Positions 1-6,507 are shown, counted from the stretch's first letter. The stretch: 7,283 bases of DNA from Gemmatimonadota bacterium (GCA_003695865.1 RFGQ01000340.1:1-7283); one strand, 5' to 3'. Numbers and translations are program-made. Notes: a model not told the origin generated them from the sequence alone.

Positions 1-2144
1 CCGGCCCGCACTTCGTTGAGGCATTCCATGAGCGCGGCGATCGCCGTGTTGTACTGCAACTCGGGAATCTGCCGGCTCACCCGTTTGATCGTCTGGTGCA
101 CCTTCCGCTCGACCTTCGGATCCGGATCGATGTCCTCGGCCGAGGCGACGGTGTCGAAGAGGCGATGCAGGAAGCCGTGCGGGCCCTGGATGCCCTCGTC
201 CCGATAGTCGCCGCCTTCCTCGAAGGGCCCCAGAAACATCAGGTACGTGCGGAACGTGTCCGCACCGTAGCGCTCGATGATCTCGTCGGGGACGATCACG
301 TTGCCGCGGCTCTTCGACATCTTGGCGCCCTCGCGCACGATGAGCCCGTGCGCCCGAAACCTCACGTAGGGCTCTTCGAAGTCCAGGTGGCCCAGGTCTT
401 TGAGCACCATGGTGATGAAGCGCGAGTACATCAGGTGGAGCACCGCGTGCTCGTTGCCCCCGATGTAGCAGTCGACCGGCAGCCAACGCTGCGTGATCTC
501 CTCGTCCATGGCCACGTCGTCTCGGTCTGTGGACGGGTAGCGCAGGAAGTACCAGGCGCTGTCGAGGAACGTGTCGGACACGTCGGTCTCGCGCCGCGCG
601 TCGGCGCCGCACCGCGGGCAAGCGGTGCGGTACCACGACTCCACCCGCGCCAGCGGGCTCACGCCCGAGTCGTCGGGCTTGAAATCCTCGACCCTGGGCA
701 GCAGCACGGGTAGGTCCTCTTCGGGCACGGGCACCGCGCCGCAGGCCTCGCAGTGAATGATCGGGATCGGCGGTCCCCAGTAGCGCTGCCGCGAGATGCA
801 CCAGTCGTGCAGGCGGTAGGTGACGCGCGGTTCGGCGAGCCCACGGCCCTGCAGCCACTCCACGATGGCGCGCTTGGCCTCCTGGACCGGGAGCCCGTCG
901 AAGCGCTCCGAGTTGACCAGCGTGCCGTCGCCCGTGTAGGCCTGCTCGAGCGGCGTGCCGGCGTCTTCACCTGGACCGGCCACCACACGGCGGATGGGCA
1001 GCCCCATCACGGTGGCGAACTCGAAGTCGCGTTCGTCACCCCCGGGCACCGCCATGATGGCGCCCGTGCCGTAGCCCATGAGGACGTAGTCGGCGATCCA
1101 CACCGGAATCGCCTCGCCGGTGGCCGGGTTCAGGCAGTAGCCGCCGGTGAAGACACCGGTCTTCTTCTTTTCGGTCTTCTGCCGCGACACCAGGTCCATG
1201 GCCGAGGCCTGCGCGCGATAGGCCTCGACGGCCTCGGCCTGCGCGGGCGTCGTGACCCGCTCGACCATGGGATGCTCGGGCGCCAGGACCATGTAGGTGG
1301 CGCCGAAGACGGTATCGGGGCGGGTCGTGAACACCTCGATCATCTCGGCGTCCGCCTCGAGCGCCGAAGGATCCACCGTACCGGTGCCCGTGGGTGTGGG
1401 CGTTGCGGCGCCCGCCGGCAGCACGGGGAAGCGAAGCAGCGCGCCCTCGGAGCGCCCGATCCAGTTGTACTGGGCCTTCTTGGTCGTCTCCGACCAGTCG
1501 ATGTGGGCCAGGTTGTCGAGCAGCCGCTGGGCGTAGTCGGTGATGCGGAAGAACCACTGCGCGATGCGCCGCTGCTCGACGGGCGTATCGCAGCGCTCGC
1601 ACTGGCCCCCGATCACCTGCTCGTTGGCCAGCACGGTCATGCACGAGGGGCACCAGTTGACCGGCGCTTCCTTACGCTCGGCGAGCCCCGCCTTGAAGAG
1701 CTGCAGGAAGATCCACTGGGTCCACTTGTAGTAGGCCGGGTCCGTGGTGTCGACCGTGTGGTTCCAGTCGAACATGCCCCCGATCCGCCGGAGCTGCCGC
1801 GTGAAGTTCGCCACGTTCCGAGGGATCAGGTCCATCGGATGCGTGTCGACCTTCAGGGCGAAGTTCTCCGAGTGGATGCCGAAGGCGTCGAAGCCGATGG
1901 GCTCGAAGACGTCGAGCCCGGTCAGGCGCCGGAAGCGGCCGTGCACGTCGGCGCCCGTGAACGCATAGATGTTGCCCACGTGGAGCCCCTCGGCCGAGGG
2001 GTAGGGGAACATCATCAGGTTGTAATAGGGCCGCTCGGCCGTACGCAGTTCGTCGGCCGTGAAGGTATTCGTGCCCCGCTCGTCCCAGATCCGCTGCCAC
2101 TTCGCCTCGACCTCGCCGGGCGTGTAGCTCTTGCCGTCGCTCAT
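1..2144 (-). CDS. leuS: Leucyl-tRNA synthetase (LeuRS), C-terminus cut by window edge
   Basis: A class I aminoacyl-tRNA synthetase that charges tRNA-Leu with leucine in the cytosol. The first 714 residues are present; LeuRS is usually about 800-880, so part of the anticodon-binding and C-terminal region lies outside the window. Seen in order: a HIGH-type motif HVGN at 55-58; a zinc knuckle C165/C168 and C182/C185; the CP1 editing domain with TTRPDT (273-278) and VPGGDERD (366-373); SRQRYWG; a second zinc site C465/C468 and C509/C512; and KMSKS at 608-612. The ATG at 2144 gives the normal LeuRS N-terminus, with EAKWQ shortly after it. An in-frame GTG at 2201 would add 19 unlikely residues. No strong Shine-Dalgarno lies at the usual distance: AGGAG sits 17 nt upstream and GGGA closer. 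Oddities are HVGN for HMGH, GIHSEN for GLPAEN, a lost editing-site histidine and no leucine-specific insertion. Identity is certain; the subtype is my inference. Confidence 0.97.
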   Translation of the reverse strand, partial: MSDGKSYTPGEVEAKWQRIWDERGTNTFTADELRTAERPYYNLMMFPYPSAEGLHVGNIYAFTGADVHGRFRRLTGLDVFEPIGFDAFGIHSENFALKVDTHPMDLIPRNVANFTRQLRRIGGMFDWNHTVDTTDPAYYKWTQWIFLQLFKAGLAERKEAPVNWCPSCMTVLANEQVIGGQCERCDTPVEQRRIAQWFFRITDYAQRLLDNLAHIDWSETTKKAQYNWIGRSEGALLRFPVLPAGAATPTPTGTGTVDPSALEADAEMIEVFTTRPDTVFGATYMVLAPEHPMVERVTTPAQAEAVEAYRAQASAMDLVSRQKTEKKKTGVFTGGYCLNPATGEAIPVWIADYVLMGYGTGAIMAVPGGDERDFEFATVMGLPIRRVVAGPGEDAGTPLEQAYTGDGTLVNSERFDGLPVQEAKRAIVEWLQGRGLAEPRVTYRLHDWCISRQRYWGPPIPIIHCEACGAVPVPEEDLPVLLPRVEDFKPDDSGVSPLARVESWYRTACPRCGADARRETDVSDTFLDSAWYFLRYPSTDRDDVAMDEEITQRWLPVDCYIGGNEHAVLHLMYSRFITMVLKDLGHLDFEEPYVRFRAHGLIVREGAKMSKSRGNVIVPDEIIERYGADTFRTYLMFLGPFEEGGDYRDEGIQGPHGFLHRLFDTVASAEDIDPDPKVERKVHQTIKRVSRQIPELQYNTAIAALMECLNEVRA

Positions 2145-2179
2145 CGCTGTCCCGGAGCGCGCTCCTGAAGGTTGACCGC

Positions 2180-2203
2180 GCGTGGGGGCGCTCGCCCGCA
2201 CGC
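2180..2203 (-). other. Hairpin in the leuS leader
   Basis: The minus-strand sequence folds as a 5-bp outer stem (GCGTG/CACGC), one C-C mismatch, a 4-bp inner stem (GGGC/GCCC) and a GAGC loop. It lies 36 nt upstream of the leuS ATG. No U-tract follows, so it is not a normal intrinsic terminator. In DNA this G+C-rich, dyads of this size can arise by chance. A regulatory role is conjecture. Confidence 0.3.
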
Positions 2204-2228
2204 TGCGGCCCAAGTCTGGCGAGCCCCT

Positions 2229-2257
2229 AAGCTAAAGACGGCCGGGGGGGCGTACAA
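2229..2257 (-). promoter_or_regulatory. Candidate sigma70-type promoter for leuS
   Basis: On the minus strand TTGTAC (2257-2252) and TAGCTT (2234-2229) are separated by exactly 17 nt. The second box lies in the only A/T-rich patch of the mutS-like/leuS gap. Each box matches the consensus at three of six positions. Transcription would start near 2222, giving a leader of about 78 nt. The optimal spacing and the position support it; the weak box matches do not. leuS may instead be read through from the upstream genes. Confidence 0.3.
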
Positions 2258-2285
2258 CGGACGCGCCCGCCGCGGCATGGAGCGC

Positions 2286-4223
2286 TCAGTCCGCCGGATC
2301 GATGCCGACCCTGCGCAGCAGCTCGAGCGCGTTCGTGGAGCGGGCGATCCCGGGATGGAGCGTGTAGTCGAACCGGATCGCGTCGAGGCCTTCGCCTGGC
2401 CCGATGTGTTCCCCGAAGTGGACGGCGTCGGCGGCGGCCCGCAGGTCTTCGGCATCGGCGAGCTGTAGGTCGTGCGTGGTCACGGCGCCGATCGCGTGGG
2501 CGCCCAGCAGGATGCGGATCACCCGCCGCGCGGCCACCTGTCGTTCGGCCGTGTTCGTGCCCTGCAGGATCTCGTCGAGAAGATAGAGCACCGTCGGGCC
2601 GCCGCCTCTCTGCGCCAAGCGCGCCGCGTCGACGATCCGCTTGAGACGCTGCAATTCGGCCATGAAGTACGAGACCCCCTCGGCGAGCGAGTCGCGCACG
2701 CGCATGCTGGTGTGCAGGTCGACGGGCGGGAGCGACAGCTCCCGTGCGCACACCGGGCCGCCCGCCCCCGCGAGTACCACGTTGGCCCCGATCGCGCGCA
2801 GGAGCGTGCTCTTACCCGACATGTTGGATCCGGTCACCAGCAGGAACCGCCCGGCCGGACCCACGTGCACGTCGTTGCGCACGCAGCGGTCGTCGGGCAG
2901 CAGCGGGTGCCCGATCGCCTCGGCGCTCAGGCGGTCGGCGGCCTCGTCGAACCGCGGGAACGCCCAGTCGGGATGCGCGTGTGCCAGTCCGGCCAGCGCA
3001 GCGAGTGCGTCGACCTCGCCGAGCGTGTCGAGCCAGCGCCGCAGGTGCCGTCCGTTGCGGGCCTGCCAGCGCTCCAGCGCCTCGACGACCCATACGTCCC
3101 AGAGCAGCAGCAGGTTGAGCGGCACGTGCAGATTGCCGTTGAAGCGCACGTCCGAGACCTCGACGAGCCGGAAGAGGCGCGCGAGGCCGCGCGGCGCCGG
3201 CTCGCCACCCTCGGCCAGACCGTCGGCCAGTGCCCGCAGCGTGGGGTCGTCGGACGGGCGCGCCGCGATGCGGGCGATGGCCGACTGATAGCGGCGCAGG
3301 TCGGCGTCGCCCCAGGTGAGGCGGTCGAGCGTGTCGCGCACCCGCCCGGCGTGGGTGCGCAGCACGGCCAGGGCGGCGAGCAGCGGCGCGATCCACAGGT
3401 AGCCGACGGCGCCCTGTACGTGCAGGGTGATCGTCACGGCCCAGGCCAGCGGCACCAGTCGCGCCGCCAGGCGCGGTGCGCGCCGGGGGGTGAGCCAGGG
3501 AGCGGACTCGGCCCAGGCCACGAGTCGCTCGAGTTGGGGGCCCGGCACGGGGCGCGCCAGGCGGCCCTCGGCCAAGAGTGCGAGCCGGAAGGGTGGGTCG
3601 TCGGCCAGCTCACGGACGGCGCCCTGCCGGGCACGTACGACCTCGGGCGGCGCCGGGCGTGCCAGCCAGCCGACGAGCGTGTCGGTGCCGGGGCGGGTGG
3701 CACCGCCTCCCAGGAGCGCCGCCAACGAGGCCGTGCCCAGCACGTCGAGGTCGTCGGCGTAGGGGTGATCGGTGGGCAGCGAGGCATCGACGGGGGGCAG
3801 CGCCGCCCAGCACCGGTCGAGTCGCGCTTCGGCCTCGCGTGCAGCGGCGGCCAGCTCGGTCTGCCAGGCCTCTTCGGCGCGCACCCGCCCATGCCGGCGC
3901 ACGAGCAGGACGAAGGTGACGAACGCCGCGAGCGCGAACAGGTCGGCGGCTCGGGCGCCGGTGCCCTCCGCCAGCCATCCCGCGCGAGCGGCGGTGAAGG
4001 CGGCAACCCCCGCCAGGAACACCACCAGGCGCGCGCGGGCGAGGGATACCGAAGCGGCGCTCGCCGCCTCGGCGGCGGCGCGGGCCTCTGCCGCGAGCGT
4101 CCGGTAGGTCTCGCGCGGCGACGTCGGTGGCGGAGCGGCTGCGGCCACGTCGCGCCGCGCCGTCCCCCCCGTGCCGCCCTCGTGCGCCGTGCGTCCCTCG
4201 CCCGCCGCGCCGCCTGCGTTCAC
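2286..4223 (-). CDS. Membrane-anchored MutS-related ATPase (non-MutS1, non-MutS2)
   Basis: Encodes 645 residues from the GTG at 4223. The C-terminal third is a MutS-type (MutS_V) ABC ATPase: Walker A TGSNMSGKST at 464-473, the MutS signature SYFMAELQRLKRIV at 518-531, Walker B LYLLDEI at 546-552 and the H-loop VTTHD at 581-585, all intact. The N-terminal part has hydrophobic segments near 67-83 and 95-108, and a pair near 256-271 and 273-288, which look like membrane helices. The central LNLLLLWDVW block (about 369-378) fits the MutS core of related membrane forms. I see no N-terminal mismatch-binding domain with its Phe-X-Glu motif and no C-terminal Smr nuclease domain, so neither MutS1 mismatch repair nor MutS2 function is implied. 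The start overlaps the upstream stop as GTGA, with GAGGGG just before it. An ATG at 4349 is in frame but would overlap the upstream gene by 130 nt with Arg/Gly-rich sequence. The family role is unknown. Confidence 0.88.
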   Translation of the reverse strand: MNAGGAAGEGRTAHEGGTGGTARRDVAAAAPPPTSPRETYRTLAAEARAAAEAASAASVSLARARLVVFLAGVAAFTAARAGWLAEGTGARAADLFALAAFVTFVLLVRRHGRVRAEEAWQTELAAAAREAEARLDRCWAALPPVDASLPTDHPYADDLDVLGTASLAALLGGGATRPGTDTLVGWLARPAPPEVVRARQGAVRELADDPPFRLALLAEGRLARPVPGPQLERLVAWAESAPWLTPRRAPRLAARLVPLAWAVTITLHVQGAVGYLWIAPLLAALAVLRTHAGRVRDTLDRLTWGDADLRRYQSAIARIAARPSDDPTLRALADGLAEGGEPAPRGLARLFRLVEVSDVRFNGNLHVPLNLLLLWDVWVVEALERWQARNGRHLRRWLDTLGEVDALAALAGLAHAHPDWAFPRFDEAADRLSAEAIGHPLLPDDRCVRNDVHVGPAGRFLLVTGSNMSGKSTLLRAIGANVVLAGAGGPVCARELSLPPVDLHTSMRVRDSLAEGVSYFMAELQRLKRIVDAARLAQRGGGPTVLYLLDEILQGTNTAERQVAARRVIRILLGAHAIGAVTTHDLQLADAEDLRAAADAVHFGEHIGPGEGLDAIRFDYTLHPGIARSTNALELLRRVGIDPAD

Positions 4224-5320
4224 CGGCCCCTCGCCGGGGGCGGGTCGAGAGCGCCCGGGTCGTCGAGCAGCGCGAACGGATCGTCCACCTCGCCTGCGTG
4301 CTCCTTCACCCACGCGACCGCCGCGCGTACGCTTCCGCGCGCGCGCCAAAGGCGGTCGAAGTCGGCGAGGCGGTGATAGTAGCGCATGCGAGCCAGCAGG
4401 GTCGCGTTGTTCAACGGGTGCGACAGGAACACCTGAAAGGTCGTCGCCTCGAGGGTGGGCTGCAGTTCCGTTTCGAACCGTCGGCGGGCAGCGGCGAACA
4501 CGTCCTCCCGCCGCACGAGCTTATCGTCTCGCGTAAGCGTGGAATCGCCGTAGAGGGCCTCGAGTTCGGCCACCAAGTCGTCCATGAAGGCGGAGAACCG
4601 CAGGAAGTCGCGCCAACGCGCCTGCGCCCGTAGGCACTTCACGGTGTCGGGGCCACCACCCTCCCGGGTACAGAAGAACTCGATGGCGGCGGTACGGCCC
4701 ACGAAGGTGGCGAAGCTCTCGTTGAAGCGCACGCCGCCCTTCACCCACAGGTGCGCGTGCGTGAGCTCGTGAAAGAGCGTCTCGACGAACTCGACATCGT
4801 CGTAGCGCAGGAACGTGGAGAGCACCGGATCGTCGAACCAGCCGAGCGTGCTGAAAGCGGCCGTGGGCCGCAGGTAGGTGTCGAAGCCTTCGGCCTCGAG
4901 CTTGCGCTGGGCCGAAAGGGCGTCGTCGAGAGAGAAGTAGCCCCGGTAGGGAACGCGGCCGACGATGGGGAACCACCACGTGCGCGGCACCAGGCGGTCC
5001 CGCTCGGCGGCGCTCAGCACCATGGCCAGCGTATCCCGCTCGAGCTGGACGAACGATCCGTAGGCGCCGCCGACCTCGAAGCCGAGCCGCTCCTCGGCCC
5101 AGCGCCTCGCCTCCATGGCCCAGGTGAGCTTGTCGCGGGTCGCGGCATCGGTGGACGGGTCGAGCAGCACGTCGGGAATGGGTTGCCGCGCCCTGAGGAT
5201 GCGGGCCTCGGCCAGCCCGGCCCGGATCACATAGATGGGCGAGCAGGCCGTGACCGCGAGCGCGGCCACGGCCAGCACGCCCCCGAGCCAGGCGAGGCGG
5301 CGGCGGGACGGAAGCCTCAC
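4220..5320 (-). CDS. Lipoprotein zinc aminopeptidase (PF10023/COG4324 type)
   Basis: Encodes 366 residues from the GTG at 5320. The N-terminus is a lipoprotein signal: basic RLPSRRR, a hydrophobic stretch, and lipobox VTAC with the acylated cysteine at 26. Ser at +2 would send it to the outer membrane under the E. coli Lol rule. The mature part carries marks of the predicted-aminopeptidase family: WWFPIVGRVPYRGYF (115-129), STLGWFDDP (157-165), the zinc motif HELTH (184-188) and FNESFATFVG (199-208), whose Glu201 is the likely third zinc ligand. So an active gluzincin-type peptidase facing the periplasm is expected; the substrate is unknown. The gene begins 7 nt after the SPFH stop with no clear Shine-Dalgarno, suggesting coupled translation, and ends overlapping the MutS-like start. 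An in-frame ATG at 5386 lies inside the SPFH gene and would put 22 Cys-containing residues ahead of the signal, so I rejected it. Confidence 0.88.
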   Translation of the reverse strand: MRLPSRRRLAWLGGVLAVAALAVTACSPIYVIRAGLAEARILRARQPIPDVLLDPSTDAATRDKLTWAMEARRWAEERLGFEVGGAYGSFVQLERDTLAMVLSAAERDRLVPRTWWFPIVGRVPYRGYFSLDDALSAQRKLEAEGFDTYLRPTAAFSTLGWFDDPVLSTFLRYDDVEFVETLFHELTHAHLWVKGGVRFNESFATFVGRTAAIEFFCTREGGGPDTVKCLRAQARWRDFLRFSAFMDDLVAELEALYGDSTLTRDDKLVRREDVFAAARRRFETELQPTLEATTFQVFLSHPLNNATLLARMRYYHRLADFDRLWRARGSVRAAVAWVKEHAGEVDDPFALLDDPGALDPPPARGR

Positions 5321-5327
5321 GGGCGCG

Positions 5328-6224
5328 TCAGCGGCGGCCCCCGCCGATCTCGCGCATGAGCGGCACGCCACCTTCGGTCGGCACATAGACCACCGATCCG
5401 GCCGGCATCTTCCCGAGCTGCTCGATGTAGTGGAAGGTCAGGTACTCGGGCGTCAGGCCCTCGGAGATGATCTTCTGCGCCTCGGCGATGCCCTTGGCCT
5501 CCTCGATCTTCTGGCGCGCCCGCTCCTGGATGATTTCGGTCTGGAACCGCTCCGCGGCGACCTGCTGCTCACGCTGGAGCTTGTCTTCGATGGCCTCGCG
5601 CACCTTGGGCGGGGCCTGCACATCGCGCACGAACACGTCGAGCACCTCGATCCGGTCGCCGGCCTTGGCCTGGATCGCCTGGCGCATCTCGGCGGCGATC
5701 TCGCGCCGATTGGGCGAGAAGATCTCGTTGATGGACTTGGTCGCCACGGCGTCGCGCACGCCGTTGCGTACCGAGTTGAGCACGATCTGGCTCTTGATCT
5801 GCCGCTCCGTGCCGATGCGCTGATACAGGTCGGGCGCGAGGTCGGGGTCGAGCCGGAAGAGCAGGGCCACCTCGAGCGTCACGTTGAGCTGCTCGCTGGT
5901 CTGCGCCTCGATGCGCTCCACGCCGCCGTCCTGCGGAAAGCTCTGCTCGCGGATCGACATCTTCTCGACGCTGGCCAGCGGGTTGACGAAGTGGACGCCC
6001 TGCGTGAGCGGCTGGGGATCGACCGTGCCCAGGAAGTGCTTGACGCCGACCTCACCGACGCTGATCACGACCACCGAGTTGAGGACGGCGATCACCAGGC
6101 CCGCGAACATGAGCGCGTAGCCGGCAAGACGCGCCGCGCCCTCGCGCGCCCCGGTCGAAGGCGCGGCCGCGCGGACCACCAGGCCGATGAGGATGGTCAG
6201 GACGGCCAGAAACACGAGGCCCAT
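5328..6224 (-). CDS. SPFH/Band 7 (prohibitin-family) membrane protein
   Basis: Encodes 298 residues. Two hydrophobic helices (about 2-18 and 33-54) precede an SPFH domain (about 50-215), a helical coiled-coil stretch rich in Glu, Gln, Arg and Ala (about 208-252), and a prohibitin-like tail with VVYVPTEGGVPL at 278-289. SPFH proteins form large ring or cage oligomers in membranes and often hold or regulate proteases; bacterial HflK/HflC with FtsH is the known example. The loop between the helices (19-32) carries three arginines while the flanks carry few charges. Positive-inside logic then puts both termini outside the cytoplasm, giving a periplasmic SPFH domain as in HflK/C. The start is firm: AAGGAG lies 6 nt before the ATG. 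No NfeD-type partner is adjacent. The next gene, a lipoprotein peptidase, starts 7 nt after the stop. Family assignment is secure; exact subfamily is not. Confidence 0.93.
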   Translation of the reverse strand: MGLVFLAVLTILIGLVVRAAAPSTGAREGAARLAGYALMFAGLVIAVLNSVVVISVGEVGVKHFLGTVDPQPLTQGVHFVNPLASVEKMSIREQSFPQDGGVERIEAQTSEQLNVTLEVALLFRLDPDLAPDLYQRIGTERQIKSQIVLNSVRNGVRDAVATKSINEIFSPNRREIAAEMRQAIQAKAGDRIEVLDVFVRDVQAPPKVREAIEDKLQREQQVAAERFQTEIIQERARQKIEEAKGIAEAQKIISEGLTPEYLTFHYIEQLGKMPAGSVVYVPTEGGVPLMREIGGGRR

Positions 6225-6230
6225 GGTACG

Positions 6231-6236
6231 CTCCTT
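6231..6236 (-). promoter_or_regulatory. Strong ribosome binding site of the SPFH gene
   Basis: AAGGAG on the minus strand, 6 nt before the ATG at 6224. It is the best Shine-Dalgarno in the window. It fixes the SPFH start, and the downstream peptidase and MutS-like genes may depend on it through coupling. Confidence 0.8.
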
Positions 6237-6266
6237 AGGAAAAAGACCAACACGGGAGACTGCCGA

Positions 6267-6482
6267 TCAGGTACGGCTCGGCGGCTCGTCGTCTTCGAGA
6301 TAGGGACGTCGGTCGGGGTCGGGCGCCTCGCGCAGCTCGATCAGGTCCGCCGTGGCGGCCACCTCGTCAGGGAGCGCGGCCGCGGCGGCCCGCAGGGCTG
6401 CGCGAAGGTCGTCGCCCTCCACCACGCGCACGTCGTAGCGCTGGCTCGGCGCACCGAAGCGGACCGTGAGTTGAAACCGCAT
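6267..6482 (-). CDS. Small protein of unknown function (71 aa)
   Basis: I do not recognise this gene. It encodes 71 residues beginning MRFQLTVRFG, a short alternating hydrophobic stretch like a beta strand. A second strand-like segment (YDVRVVEG) follows, then an Ala-rich helix (about 26-37), a short LIELRE segment, and an acidic, proline-containing tail (EDDEPPSRT). No signal peptide, membrane helix or cysteine is present, so a small cytosolic alpha/beta protein is likely. The ATG at 6482 has GAGGAG 5 nt upstream and gives a natural N-terminus. An in-frame ATG at 6506 (79 aa) also has TAGGAG, 4 nt upstream, and cannot be excluded. It is the first gene of the minus-strand cluster, 42 nt ahead of the SPFH gene. 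It could be an accessory factor of that cluster or an unrelated passenger. Confidence 0.7.
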   Translation of the reverse strand: MRFQLTVRFGAPSQRYDVRVVEGDDLRAALRAAAAALPDEVAATADLIELREAPDPDRRPYLEDDEPPSRT

Positions 6483-6507
6483 GGGCACTCCTCTACTGTG
6501 GCGCATG
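6480..6507. other. Divergent start region with two CATG bidirectional start sites
   Basis: CATG occurs at 6480-6483 and 6504-6507. Each copy supplies an ATG on both strands: the plus-strand pair is in frame with waaA and the minus-strand pair is in frame with the 71-aa gene. Whichever starts are used, the genes are separated by at most 22 nt or overlap. Promoters for both directions must therefore lie inside the opposite coding sequence. I could not identify a convincing -35/-10 pair. Confidence 0.55.
6488..6493 (-). promoter_or_regulatory. Ribosome binding site favouring the 6482 start of the small gene
   Basis: GAGGAG on the minus strand ends 5 nt before the ATG at 6482. A rival TAGGAG at 6511-6516 lies 4 nt before the in-frame ATG at 6506. 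The first is slightly better in match and spacing and leads to the more natural N-terminus, so 6482 was chosen. Confidence 0.5.

Noticed and set aside
1..2144. leuS as a truncated pseudogene.
   Set aside because: The frame is open to the window edge with all core motifs present; the missing end is due to the window boundary.
753..2168. A 471-codon plus-strand open frame opposite leuS.
   Set aside because: It has Arg/Gly/His/Asp-rich composition and no motifs; leuS on the other strand is unmistakable across the whole stretch.
2180..2203. Hairpin as a rho-independent terminator of the MutS-like gene.
   Set aside because: No U-tract follows the stem on the minus strand.
4224..4349. ATG at 4349 as start of the MutS-like gene (687 aa).
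   Set aside because: It would overlap the peptidase gene by 130 nt and add an Arg/Gly-rich tail that looks like out-of-frame translation; the GTG at 4223 overlaps the upstream stop neatly.
2472..4376. A 634-codon open frame on the plus strand opposite the MutS-like gene.
   Set aside because: It is Arg/Gly/Ala/Pro-rich with no recognisable domain, and it lies opposite a gene with complete ATPase motifs. Long antisense open frames are expected at this G+C content.
5321..5386. ATG at 5386 as start of the lipoprotein peptidase (388 aa).
   Set aside because: It lies within the SPFH coding end and would put 22 residues before a normal-length lipoprotein signal peptide.
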